Below are positions 16,453 to 24,921 of a stretch of 64,000 bases of DNA, one piece after another. The position numbers and the translations under genes were made by a program. Source of the stretch: Actinomycetes bacterium (GTDB lineage Bacteria > Actinomycetota > Acidimicrobiia > Spongiisociales > UBA5794); the NCBI GenBank assembly GCA_024638645.1, contig JAHEJX010000214.1, forward strand, positions 1 to 64,000, in the 5' to 3' direction. Each line of letters opens with the position of its first letter. The first letter of the stretch is position 1. The notes beneath the pieces were generated by a model. The model was not told the DNA's origin. It worked only from the letters and a program-made list of their open reading frames with translations, and made no database searches.

Positions 16453-17271
16453 ATGGGCCAACAAGACGACGTCATCCGTGGCGATGCGCAGCCTCGGATA
16501 GTGGCTGTGACTACTTCAATTGACTCAAAGACAAGTTTCAGGCTGCGCCGGTTCAACCTATTCATGGGTGCGTTGCACCTGTTGCAGGGCGCTGCGGTGC
16601 TGGCGCTCACCAATGACTTCGCCCTTCCCGTTACAGCGACGTTTCTCGAGAACGCTCCTGGGATCGAGCCGCCGACGATCGATGTTCTGTTCGACGTCTC
16701 AATCGGCTGGGGCGTTGCCATCTTCCTGTTCATGTCTGCGGCCGCCCACTTCATAATCGCCAGCCCCGGCGTGTTCCCTTGGTACATCGCCAACCTCGAG
16801 AAGCGCCGCAACTACGCCCGCTGGATCGAGTACGCCTTCAGCTCTTCCGTGATGATCGTCCTAATCGCAATGCTGACCGGCATCTCGACGATTGACGCGC
16901 TGATCGGCCTATCTGGCGTCAACGCTGCGATGATCCTCTTCGGTCTTCTCATGGAGAAGTATGAAGATCCCGGCAAGCCAAGCTGGCTTTCTTTCAACTT
17001 CGGCAGCTTCGCGGGCGCCATCCCATGGGTTGTGATCGGGATATACATCTGGTCGCCAGGCAATCCCGGATCCCCTCCCGCATTCGTCTACGCGATCTTT
17101 GTGACGTTGTTCATCTTCTTCAATACGTTCGCCGTCAACATGGTGCTGCAGTACCGCCAGATCGGTAAGTGGAGCAGCTATGTATACGGTGAGCGCGCCT
17201 ACATCTTCCTATCGCTCTTTGCCAAGAGTGCGCTCGCGTGGCAGGTCTTCGGCGGAACATTGGCGACGTGA
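16453..17271 (+). CDS. Heliorhodopsin
   Basis: A seven-helix retinal protein of the heliorhodopsin family, distinct from type-1 proton pumps. It resembles the founding protein 48C12 throughout. Lys258 in the last helix (SLFAKSALAWQVF) is the Schiff-base lysine; Glu126 in YARWIEYAFSSSVM is the expected counterion; His42 (LHLLQ) and His99 (AAHFI) match the conserved internal histidines. Spacings to 48C12 residues 23, 80, 107 and 241 agree within two residues. The start is uncertain: ATG 16453 is listed, but GTG 16507 would give the family's usual 254 residues. Heliorhodopsins do not pump well and are proposed light sensors or enzyme regulators. No carotenoid cleavage gene for retinal synthesis is adjacent. 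Confidence 0.96.
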   Translation: MGQQDDVIRGDAQPRIVAVTTSIDSKTSFRLRRFNLFMGALHLLQGAAVLALTNDFALPVTATFLENAPGIEPPTIDVLFDVSIGWGVAIFLFMSAAAHFIIASPGVFPWYIANLEKRRNYARWIEYAFSSSVMIVLIAMLTGISTIDALIGLSGVNAAMILFGLLMEKYEDPGKPSWLSFNFGSFAGAIPWVVIGIYIWSPGNPGSPPAFVYAIFVTLFIFFNTFAVNMVLQYRQIGKWSSYVYGERAYIFLSLFAKSALAWQVFGGTLAT

Positions 17272-17323
17272 GCATCAAGTATTGGTATTAGGTATCGGCG
17301 GCGCTCCTCAGCCGATCGGAAAC

Positions 17324-17725
17324 CTAGCCCCAGGGGTTGTATGAGCCGAAGCTCCAGATGTTGCCCTCGTGGTCCTTCAGTGCGTAAGCGGCGCCCCCGT
17401 AGTCCTGCTCCTCTGGCTCCATGATGATGTTGGCTCCGAACGAGCGCGCCTTTTCGGCATGGGCGTATGGATCGTCGACAACGATGTAGATCGCGCCGGT
17501 ACCGGTCGGATCTCGGCCGTCGTCGTCTGCAGCTCGCTGATACTCGCTGTCTTGGATGCTGGAGAGCATGACCATCCCGCTTCCGTGTCGCAGCTGAGCA
17601 TGTTCGATGGCACCGCCCGTCCCGTCGACGACGAGCGTTGCCTCGAAGCCGAGGACATTCTGCAGATATTCGATGCCAGCCTGCGCATCGCGATAACGCA
17701 ACGTCGGAATGACCGTGGACGACAT
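17324..17725 (-). CDS. VOC (glyoxalase/bleomycin resistance) superfamily protein
   Basis: A 133-residue two-module beta-alpha-beta-beta-beta protein. It opens with VIPTLRYRDAQAGIEYLQNV, includes the PhnB/glyoxalase-like AIYIVVDDPYAHAEKARSFG and ends with ALKDHEGNIWSFGSY, typical of the VOC family. Metal ligands of true glyoxalase are only partly evident, so catalytic role is unknown. The ribosome site GGGAGGG is near the ATG. It is convergent with heliorhodopsin (52-base gap), and the 180-residue ORF in the other minus frame is its shadow. Confidence 0.85.
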   Translation of the reverse strand: MSSTVIPTLRYRDAQAGIEYLQNVLGFEATLVVDGTGGAIEHAQLRHGSGMVMLSSIQDSEYQRAADDDGRDPTGTGAIYIVVDDPYAHAEKARSFGANIIMEPEEQDYGGAAYALKDHEGNIWSFGSYNPWG

Positions 17726-17761
17726 CTCGCCCTCCCCTCACTCGTGGTCAGCGAACAGTAC

Positions 17762-18910
17762 TTATGCGGAGGCGTACGCGTCGCCGGCCAGTCGAGCGCG
17801 TTCCACCTCGTCCATACGCCAGGTGCGATTGCCCCGCCATATCACGTACGACGTAGCACCAAGCGGCACCGGGAGCACGTAGGTGATCGCCCGGAACAGC
17901 AGGATCGCCGCGACTACTTTGGCCGAAGTCGCATCATCCATGCCGATAGTCATGACGGCTGCATAACCCAGCTCGACAACGCCGACTCCTCCTGGGGTCA
18001 CAGGCAGCGCGGACACCAGGCGTACGAAGGCGAAAGCAGCAAGCGCCTCGATCCAGGTGAGGTCATCCTGGCCGATCCCCACGTTGCGCAACGCAACCAG
18101 CAAGACGATGTAGAGCGATAGGTGGCTCAGCAGCGAGGCCAACGTCAACGAAAGCCAGCGGTGCCGCAGCAAGCCAATGGTATCTCTGCGAAATGACACC
18201 GCTCGCTGCGCCCAGCTACCCAGCGGCGGCTTGCGGGCAAGACGACGGGCTCGATCCACCAGACGCCCAAAGAATCTCCCGACCCGCTCGGCAGCCTGTT
18301 CGCTACGGAGTACCAATCCAAATCCGACGATCGATCCAATGAGCACGGCAACGCCGATTGTGGCGGCGATGACTCTCGCAACGGTGGCTCCGCCCTCCAA
18401 CGCCAGAAGGGCAAGTGCCACTACCGGCATGCCCAGCTTCACGAAGTTGTTCCATATGCCGGTCACCACCGCCGAGCGGGTGATCGAGCTGAGACGGAAA
18501 CCCCAGGAGCGAAGCATGGCGACCGTCACCCCGACTCCGATGGCGCCGCCTCCCGGCAGCGTGTTGGAAACGGCAGTTGAAGCCTGGTTCACGACTGCAG
18601 CTTCTCTCAGCCGGAGCCCGGGGAGCGCGGCCACCAGCACGAACCAGTAGGTCACGAGATTCCAAACGCCCACGACAAACAACCCGAACAGCTCGAGACC
18701 GGTCATGGCGCTGATCGTGTCCCAGACATCGCCGTAACTGGCGATCCGGGGCATCACACCAACGAAGATCCCGACGACCACAACGGTGGAGATGAAGCTC
18801 TGAAGGATGCGCTTACCTGTGACGAGGCGTTCCTTCTCTCCGGCGTCGAGAGCATCTACCTCGTCCGGGACCACGCTGCTTACAGTCACGTCGGTCCCCT
18901 TATCTTCCAT
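17762..18910 (-). CDS. Flippase-like UPF0104 / LPG-synthase TM-region membrane protein
   Basis: A 382-residue integral membrane protein with about eight helices, matching the MprF flippase-half family (UPF0104). Family features include NTLPGGGAIGVGVTVAML in the middle and SALPVTPGGVGVVELGYAAV near the C-terminus. ATG 18910 is chosen because GGGAG lies 5-9 bases upstream; the track start at 18976 lacks one. These proteins translocate lipids or are of unknown function; no lysyl-transferase domain is attached. It diverges from two PAP2 phosphatase genes, which suggests a shared role in lipid or lipid-phosphate handling. Confidence 0.85.
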   Translation of the reverse strand: MEDKGTDVTVSSVVPDEVDALDAGEKERLVTGKRILQSFISTVVVVGIFVGVMPRIASYGDVWDTISAMTGLELFGLFVVGVWNLVTYWFVLVAALPGLRLREAAVVNQASTAVSNTLPGGGAIGVGVTVAMLRSWGFRLSSITRSAVVTGIWNNFVKLGMPVVALALLALEGGATVARVIAATIGVAVLIGSIVGFGLVLRSEQAAERVGRFFGRLVDRARRLARKPPLGSWAQRAVSFRRDTIGLLRHRWLSLTLASLLSHLSLYIVLLVALRNVGIGQDDLTWIEALAAFAFVRLVSALPVTPGGVGVVELGYAAVMTIGMDDATSAKVVAAILLFRAITYVLPVPLGATSYVIWRGNRTWRMDEVERARLAGDAYASA

Positions 18911-19057
18911 CGGCTCCCAGGCTACAGATGCGGACGCCCCATCGCCCAGCATCGCTACGCGCACAGCTGGATTCACGTTGGGATGCGGTCGGGAACGCGC
19001 CGTTCGGCCCTGGCGGACGCCGAATAAGGGCGCGATGTTGTCAGTTGGAGGTCAATC

Positions 19058-19708
19058 GTGCGCCACGTTGCGTCAGATTTCCGGCGCCGACCGGTCGATG
19101 CCCTACTGGTGTTGATGGGATTGGCGCTGGCTGGCGCAAGTGCAGGATTAGCTCTGGGCTCAATGCCGAGGTGGGAGCACGATTTGTTCAGGGCTCTCAA
19201 CAACCTGTCGCACCGCTTCGAACTGGCGACGTGGCCGTTGCAGCAACTCGGCATGGCGCTGGCCATCCCTGTCGGCGCCTTCTGGCTCGCTCGCCTGTCC
19301 GGGTCGTGGCGAAGCCCGGCTGCGCTGGTGGCTACTTCAGCAGCCATCGGGTGGGGCGGCGCCAATGTGGTGCGAGAGATTGTCGAGCGGGGCCGGCCCC
19401 CTTCTTTCCTCGCAGGCGTTCAGCTTGGCTACGACGTCCCAGATGCCGGGCCTGCCTTTCCTTCGGGCCATGCCATCGTGGTGTGGGTGTTGATCGTCGT
19501 GCTGGCCCCCTACCTGCGTGGCCCGGTGGTGGCCGCACTATGTGTGCTTGCGCTCGGTGTGATGGCATGTCGGGTGTATGTCGGGGCCCACCTGCCGCTT
19601 GATGTGATCGGTGGAGCCGGGTTTGGGTTGGCTGTCGGCGGGCTCAGCAACCTCATTGGGGGAATAACTCATTCAAGCCGTGTTGAATTGAAGGTAAGAG
19701 ATGGTTGA
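19058..19708 (+). CDS. PAP2-family lipid phosphatase 1
   Basis: A 216-residue polytopic membrane phosphatase. All three acid-phosphatase motifs are present: REIVERGRP (C1, with Arg in place of the usual Lys), PSGH (C2) and CRVYVGAHLPLD (C3, with Cys for the usual Ser before Arg). It probably dephosphorylates phosphatidic acid or undecaprenyl pyrophosphate on the outer face of the membrane. The start is GTG 19058 with GGAGGT 6 bases before it. It overlaps the next PAP2 gene by 8 bases, so the pair is co-expressed. Confidence 0.85.
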   Translation: MRHVASDFRRRPVDALLVLMGLALAGASAGLALGSMPRWEHDLFRALNNLSHRFELATWPLQQLGMALAIPVGAFWLARLSGSWRSPAALVATSAAIGWGGANVVREIVERGRPPSFLAGVQLGYDVPDAGPAFPSGHAIVVWVLIVVLAPYLRGPVVAALCVLALGVMACRVYVGAHLPLDVIGGAGFGLAVGGLSNLIGGITHSSRVELKVRDG

Positions 19709-20426
19709 TTCAACGGTCAGGGAAGAACATCAGGGCCTGAGCCACATCCTCGTGGACGACCACGAGTGGGCTTGGCGATTCGCGCTCGGACTATGGGCCG
19801 TGGCGGGATTTCTGTTCGTCCTCATGACAATTACGCCGATCCGCGACGTGATCTTTGCGATGGACGACTGGATCTACGAGACCACCTATCCGGTGAAGAT
19901 CGGGGTCGTCACCGGCCTCGCCTGGTTTCTCAACTTCATCGGCGGTGGCTTGTTCGCCTGGCCGTTCCGAACGGTCATCGCGCTGATCCTCGCAGCGAAG
20001 AAGCGGTGGGAAGCCTTCTACGCATGGCTCCTTGCCCTCGCCCTCAGCGAGCCGTTCATCTGGCTGCTGAAAAACCTGTACGGTCGGGAGCGGCCACCGG
20101 AGGCGCTGGTTGAGGCCACATCCGGCTCATTCCCTTCGGGCCATGCCATTGGCGGAGCCGTAATGGCGGTCGGCCTTGTTGTGGCGTTTGTCCCGGCAGG
20201 ACCCGAGCGGCGGAATCTCGAGATCGTTGCGGCTGGTTTCGCTTTTGTCATGGGTGGAAGTCGGATGTACTTGGGCGCTCACTACCTCACGGATGTGATA
20301 TCGGGGGTGGCCTTCGGTGCGGCAGCGGCTATCGGAGCCGCAGTGATCGTTCATCGCTCCTTCCTGCGGCGCTTCATCAAGGAGCGTGAAGTGGCCTACC
20401 GAGTGCTACAAGCCAGGAAGAGCTAG
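19701..20426 (+). CDS. PAP2-family lipid phosphatase 2
   Basis: A 241-residue membrane phosphatase, paralogous in fold to the preceding gene, with intact motifs KNLYGRERP, PSGHAIGG and SRMYLGAHYLTD. Predicted topology is six helices with the active site outside. Two tandem PAP2 genes with an 8-base overlap may have different lipid-phosphate substrates. Its stop shares CTAG with the convergent lipoprotein gene. Confidence 0.88.
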   Translation: MVDSTVREEHQGLSHILVDDHEWAWRFALGLWAVAGFLFVLMTITPIRDVIFAMDDWIYETTYPVKIGVVTGLAWFLNFIGGGLFAWPFRTVIALILAAKKRWEAFYAWLLALALSEPFIWLLKNLYGRERPPEALVEATSGSFPSGHAIGGAVMAVGLVVAFVPAGPERRNLEIVAAGFAFVMGGSRMYLGAHYLTDVISGVAFGAAAAIGAAVIVHRSFLRRFIKEREVAYRVLQARKS

Positions 20427-21253
20427 CGATTCGCCCGGTCGGTTCTCTCCCGGAGTTCAAAGGCCGGATAGAAGCCGAGGTTTTCTTCAGCGGCGATCGG
20501 AGCCGCGTCTGCCATACGCTTCTCCGCGTTGAAGACATAGGTGATGCAACCGCCTTCGAACCTGAAAAACCAATTGCCCTCGTAGACCGGGCTTGGGGCG
20601 AGGTCCTCGATCTGATCCAGCGCTTCTGCGGGTGTGATCCTGGAGAAGTTCTGGCCGCCGACCGTACGGAGCTCGACCGTCAATTCCGCCGCGTCGAGCT
20701 CGTCTATGAACCACACGAAGTCTGACCGCATCGCGGCCGCAGCCAATCGTGTCGAGATGTCTGCAGCGGTGTCGTCGTCGAGATCCAACCTCACGGGCCG
20801 CTCGTCGAGCTCCACCGCTTGCCATAGGTCGATCAACCCAATTGCGTAGCTCAGCTGTTGCGCACTCGCTGGAACGACGGCGACCGTGATCAGCGACGGG
20901 ATATGTGTGACGTCCTCGTAACGCTCGACGTCTGGAACGCCGCTGTCCCGCCGAATGGCGTCTCCGACGTCGCACGACTCGGTGACGATTGCGGCTAGGA
21001 AGGTATCGGTTCCCTCGACGATGGCGATGCCTGCTCGGCCGGACTCCGCTTCGAATTCGACGTGGTCCCATCCGGGATCGATGGTCACAAAGCACGGCGT
21101 GTAGCGAGCGGTCGGCACGGATTGTGCCGCAAGGATGTTTGCCGCCGTGGGAACTCGAACGTGGGGCTCGCAGCTTTGCTCACCCAAGCCAAGTCGGCTG
21201 CACGCCGAAAGAAGGACCAGCAGCGACATCACAGCGGCGGCTATCTGCTTCAC
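20423..21253 (-). CDS. Lipoprotein of unknown function, coupled to PAP2-kinase gene
   Basis: A 276-residue exported protein with lipobox SLLVLLSACSRLG. GTG 21253 overlaps the stop of the PAP2-kinase gene (GTGA), so it is translationally coupled to it; the track start at 21352 lies inside that gene. The mature sequence (cysteines near the start, EFEAESGRAGIAIVEGTDTF, later FRFEGGCITYVFN) matches no family I know. Coupling to a lipid-phosphatase/kinase fusion hints at an extracytoplasmic accessory or sensor role; this is inference. Confidence 0.75.
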   Translation of the reverse strand: MKQIAAAVMSLLVLLSACSRLGLGEQSCEPHVRVPTAANILAAQSVPTARYTPCFVTIDPGWDHVEFEAESGRAGIAIVEGTDTFLAAIVTESCDVGDAIRRDSGVPDVERYEDVTHIPSLITVAVVPASAQQLSYAIGLIDLWQAVELDERPVRLDLDDDTAADISTRLAAAAMRSDFVWFIDELDAAELTVELRTVGGQNFSRITPAEALDQIEDLAPSPVYEGNWFFRFEGGCITYVFNAEKRMADAAPIAAEENLGFYPAFELRERTDRANR

Positions 21254-23130
21254 AACACCCCCGTCCCTCTGATCTCCGAGTAGATCTGGAACACGACTAC
21301 GCCCACGATGGACGCGGCAATGGCGGTCCGGAAGATCCGCTGCGAACTCCACCGCTGGATGGCGATCGCTTCCCGGAATGGCGTGATGTCCTGGAATTCC
21401 TCGACGATGTCGATTCCCGTTTGGCGCTTGTGCTCGGCGAGCAGTGTTCGCGTCTGCGCGGGGATCGTGACGCTGCGGGTGGCGGCAAATGCCTCTGCGA
21501 TGTCTGTCGGAGCAAAGTGAAGAAGCGCTCGCTCATAGACCGCCTCCACGTCCGACTTCAGAGCTAGGAGAAGCATCATGTTGGCGAGGTCGACGGCCTG
21601 GCGCCACGGGCTGGGACGGATCATGCCGAAGGCAACGTCGATCAGCACCAGTTTGCCGTGATGCACCATCACGTTGGAAGGCTTTATGTCTCGATGGGCG
21701 AGCCCGTTGTCCCACATCAGGCGTATCGCCCGCAAAGCATCGTCCATCATCCGTTCTGTGACCTTCGCTGCAGTTATCTCCGCGGCGTCATGTAGGAACT
21801 CGTTGACCAGGAGGTATTCACGCTCTGGGGTGATCTCAACGACCGCAATCGGTCGGGCAGTCGGCACTCCACAGCCGACCATCACTCTCTGGATGTAGTC
21901 CTCGTATTCGACGAACCTCCTGACGCTCGTGAAACGAACCTCGTCCTCGAGTGCCCCGTAGAGGATCGACCGGCCAATCTTGTACCACCGGTCCGAGTTG
22001 AGATGGGTCTGGCTGTAGAGCTTGGCAAAGAGATACGTGTCGCCTGTGCCGTCGGTGCCGGCAACCCTGATACGCAGCGGGGTCGAACCTCCAGACTCCT
22101 CGAGATTGAATGGCTCCACGTCGATCACTTCAACACCGATCTGCTCTTGGACTGCCCGACGAATCGCCACCCCTCGGCTCCCCGACACGTCGAGATGGGC
22201 CTTCACACCCGTGCTCCACGTGACGGGGAAGATTGAGTTCGGGGCGAACCATCTGAACAGCACAAACGCCACAGCTGGAGCGAACAGCGTCGATACGAAC
22301 CCGTCAGTCGGGTGATCGATACCCAAGTACATTCGCGAAATCGCTGCAACGCCCACGATGACGCCGGCGCTCCACATGGCGATCGCCCGCCACTTGCCTT
22401 TCGCGACCAAAGATAGGGACATCGCCATGGCAGTAACCGAGAGCGACGCAATCGGGGCCGAAGGGTGAGACGGCCCGTCCCAAGTTCCGAGAATCTCGAC
22501 GGTCGGGCGGATACGCCCGATTGAGTCCTGCAGCTGCTCGATCGAGATTTCAACAACTGCGATTGCGAAGAGCACTGCGAAGAAGTGGCGCCACCGTCTG
22601 ACTACGGCCAAGGCAACGAGAGAGCCGATCCGGAGGAAGCGGATAACTCCCTCTGAGGTGAACCAGTTGAAGAACTTGGCCGTCGATATCCCGGCTTCGG
22701 TACGGAGGTCGACCATCCAATCAAGGATGGTCAGATCCCTTTGCGTCCACCACGACGTCGTGGCGGGTGCGGCGAACAGGCTCAGCCACACGAGGATCAT
22801 CAGCAATCCGGCCCCCAGCCACGCCCGTCCACCAAAGCTGAGCTCACGCGGCAGTGGGGCCTTTTCACCCGATGGCCGACGCCGCCGGCCCGTGATGAGA
22901 ACACCCGCGATCCGCAGCTCGCGCCGCTCCCCCAACACGGCCAACTCGGGCGCAACCGGAAGCGTCGGGCCCATCAGCTGTGGAGGCATGTCGGATGCGG
23001 CCGCGTACGGTTCCGGCGCCTGCTCCTGTTGCTCGGCTTGCTCAGAGGTCCGTTCCACGTTCCTCCATCCAACCCCGTCCAAGATCAGGCTATAGCAGCC
23101 TGCAAGCGGGCGATACGGCACAAAGGCCAT
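21250..23130 (-). CDS. Fusion of degenerate PAP2 membrane domain with protein-kinase-like domain
   Basis: A 626-residue protein. After a basic cytoplasmic N-terminus (1-100) comes a PAP2-like six-helix domain (about 105-300). Its C1 motif reads QDSIGRIRP (Lys changed to Gln) and its C2 reads PSAPIAS instead of PSGH, so the general-acid His is missing, while C3 is kept (SRMYLGIDHPTD). Residues about 340-560 form a kinase-like domain with a candidate Lys (FAKLYSQ), HRDIKPSNV and metal-binding Asp (LIDVAFG). A final helix lies near 600. So the kinase looks active and the phosphatase does not. The start may be lower, at GTG 23055. It is coupled to the lipoprotein gene. Confidence 0.82.
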   Translation of the reverse strand: MAFVPYRPLAGCYSLILDGVGWRNVERTSEQAEQQEQAPEPYAAASDMPPQLMGPTLPVAPELAVLGERRELRIAGVLITGRRRRPSGEKAPLPRELSFGGRAWLGAGLLMILVWLSLFAAPATTSWWTQRDLTILDWMVDLRTEAGISTAKFFNWFTSEGVIRFLRIGSLVALAVVRRWRHFFAVLFAIAVVEISIEQLQDSIGRIRPTVEILGTWDGPSHPSAPIASLSVTAMAMSLSLVAKGKWRAIAMWSAGVIVGVAAISRMYLGIDHPTDGFVSTLFAPAVAFVLFRWFAPNSIFPVTWSTGVKAHLDVSGSRGVAIRRAVQEQIGVEVIDVEPFNLEESGGSTPLRIRVAGTDGTGDTYLFAKLYSQTHLNSDRWYKIGRSILYGALEDEVRFTSVRRFVEYEDYIQRVMVGCGVPTARPIAVVEITPEREYLLVNEFLHDAAEITAAKVTERMMDDALRAIRLMWDNGLAHRDIKPSNVMVHHGKLVLIDVAFGMIRPSPWRQAVDLANMMLLLALKSDVEAVYERALLHFAPTDIAEAFAATRSVTIPAQTRTLLAEHKRQTGIDIVEEFQDITPFREAIAIQRWSSQRIFRTAIAASIVGVVVFQIYSEIRGTGVL

Positions 23131-23235
23131 TTCGTCCCGATCTGCTCCCCCTCCCCCGGCTGCGCCGCGTACACCCCCAGAATCGACCCACGATGGAGGG
23201 ATACGCAGCTCGAGCGGGCTCGTTTGCGAGGACGC

Positions 23236-24459
23236 CTAGGCCTCGCTCATCGGGACCCAGGGGCCGTCGAACTCGAAAACCTTCTCACCTTCGATGTATG
23301 TGGCGATTACCGGATTGCGAGCGTCCCATGGATCGGCCTCAAAAACGACGAAATCGGCGTCTTTGCCGACCTGCAGCGACCCGACTCGATTTTCAACGCC
23401 GAGGATCTTGGCCGGGTTGATCGTGATCGTCTCCAGAGCAAGATGCTGTGGCAGGCCGTCGCGTATCGAAACGATCGCCATATCCCTGAGGTGTTGAACC
23501 GGGTCTACTGGGGCGTCGGTCATCACCGCGACCGTTGCCCCGGCGGCGACCATGAGACCGGCGGAAGCGGAGGTCCTATGCCGGGTCTCTCGCTTGCCCC
23601 GGGCCGCTCCGACCGGGCCGATCGCCAGCATGATTCCCCGCGATACGATTTCCTCTGGGATCTTGAAGGCCTCTGTGGCGTGGTCGAGCACAAGCCGATA
23701 CCCGAATTCCTCCGACAGTCGAATCGCAGTCCGGATGTCGTCGAGCCGGTGGGCGTGATTGCGGATCGGGATCTCGCCATCGAGCACCCGCACCAGCACC
23801 TCCTTGCTCAGGTCCCGCTTCGGCGGGCGGAGCGGTTTGCGCTTCTCCTCCGGCTTAGCCGCTTCCGCGACCAACTGCGCCTCGTAATGCTCCCAATCCA
23901 GCTTGTATTCCTGAGCCGCTACGAAAGCCTCGCGAGCGACATAGGCGTTGCCCATTCGCGTCGTAGGCGCCCGCTTCAACCGCTCCCCCACTCGTTTGGG
24001 GTTCTCACCAAGGGCCATCTTCACGCCCGCCGGCTCCTTGATGACCATCTCGTCGGCCACCAGCCCTGCGGTCTTACAAGCTGCCACTTGGCCACCAATG
24101 ACATTGCCAGAACCGTGCGTGATGCCCAGCAGGGTTATGCCGGCTCGCCTGGCATCGGCGAAGGCCTGATCGGCTGGATGGATCGCGTCGAGGACTCGGA
24201 CATGCGGCGTGACCTTCTCAGCCATCTCGTTGACGTCGTGGTCGTTCCAGTCTCCAGTGGAGGCAACTCCGGCATGCGAGTGACAGTCGATCATTCCGGG
24301 CCAGACGACACCGCCCTCCAGATCGACGACATCGGCGTCGCCCGTTGCGATGTCGGCGCCGACGGCGGTGATCTTGCCGGCCTCGACGATGAGGGCGCCA
24401 CTCTCGAGCGCCGGCCCGGCTGCCGTGTGGATTGTCGCGTTTGTGTATGCAGTTGCCAT
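23236..24459 (-). CDS. Imidazolonepropionase-like amidohydrolase
   Basis: A 407-residue metal-dependent hydrolase of the amidohydrolase superfamily. The metal-binding motif is HSHAG in GMIDCHSHAG (about residue 58), further candidate ligands are in IRNHAHRLDD and LVLDHATEA, and the catalytic Asp is in VMTDAPVDP. The C-terminal beta sandwich ends with VGKDADFVVFEADPWD, typical of the family. No signal peptide is seen. Substrate is unknown; relatives cleave cyclic amides, dipeptides or hydantoins. The gene lies 105 bases after the PAP2-kinase start and faces the same way. Confidence 0.87.
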   Translation of the reverse strand: MATAYTNATIHTAAGPALESGALIVEAGKITAVGADIATGDADVVDLEGGVVWPGMIDCHSHAGVASTGDWNDHDVNEMAEKVTPHVRVLDAIHPADQAFADARRAGITLLGITHGSGNVIGGQVAACKTAGLVADEMVIKEPAGVKMALGENPKRVGERLKRAPTTRMGNAYVAREAFVAAQEYKLDWEHYEAQLVAEAAKPEEKRKPLRPPKRDLSKEVLVRVLDGEIPIRNHAHRLDDIRTAIRLSEEFGYRLVLDHATEAFKIPEEIVSRGIMLAIGPVGAARGKRETRHRTSASAGLMVAAGATVAVMTDAPVDPVQHLRDMAIVSIRDGLPQHLALETITINPAKILGVENRVGSLQVGKDADFVVFEADPWDARNPVIATYIEGEKVFEFDGPWVPMSEA

Positions 24460-24483
24460 GAAGCCGACGCTAGCGTCATCGTC

Positions 24484-24861
24484 TCAACCATCAGAGAAGT
24501 CGTAGATGACCCCAATCACTGAATCCGGTTCGATGAGGGCTTGAACGAATGAGTCCGGATCCGTAGACGAGCCGTCGACGACTCGAATCGGGCCCTCGAT
24601 CATCACATACCGCTCTACTTGAACCCCTGACTCGTAGCGCTCGTGATGGATCAGCGCCGTGGCCCGACCCGTCGCCAAGAATGCCTTGGTGTGACGCCGA
24701 CTCGGCTTGGTCGAGAATCGGATCTTGCCGTCCGACCATCGGAAACTGAGTGGCACGGTCAGCGGACCCTTGCCGGGCCTGGCCACTGCCAGGATCATCG
24801 TGCCCTTGTGGTCCGAGCCGTCCAGGAACTCGTCGATCTCGTTGCTTTTCATCCGGGCCAC
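24484..24861 (-). CDS. PPOX-class (pyridoxamine 5'-phosphate oxidase-fold) protein, probable flavin/F420 binder
   Basis: A 125-residue split-barrel protein: MILAVARPGKGPLTVPLSFR followed by GKIRFSTKPSRRHTKAF and later YVMIEGPIRVVD, the pattern of small actinobacterial FMN- or F420-binding PPOX proteins. It probably acts as a cytoplasmic reductase or binding protein. It overlaps a same-strand ORF (24491-24868) that is a frame-shifted shadow. It diverges from the aminotransferase gene. Confidence 0.82.
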   Translation of the reverse strand: MARMKSNEIDEFLDGSDHKGTMILAVARPGKGPLTVPLSFRWSDGKIRFSTKPSRRHTKAFLATGRATALIHHERYESGVQVERYVMIEGPIRVVDGSSTDPDSFVQALIEPDSVIGVIYDFSDG

Positions 24862-24921
24862 TGCTCATCCTCCTTGACCTAAGTATGCGCGGGCGGCGGA
24901 GCCGAGATCTACCCTGAACTC

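Noticed and set aside
22741-24522. 593-residue plus-strand ORF
   Set aside because: Runs opposite both the PAP2-kinase and amidohydrolase genes, with no recognisable domain.
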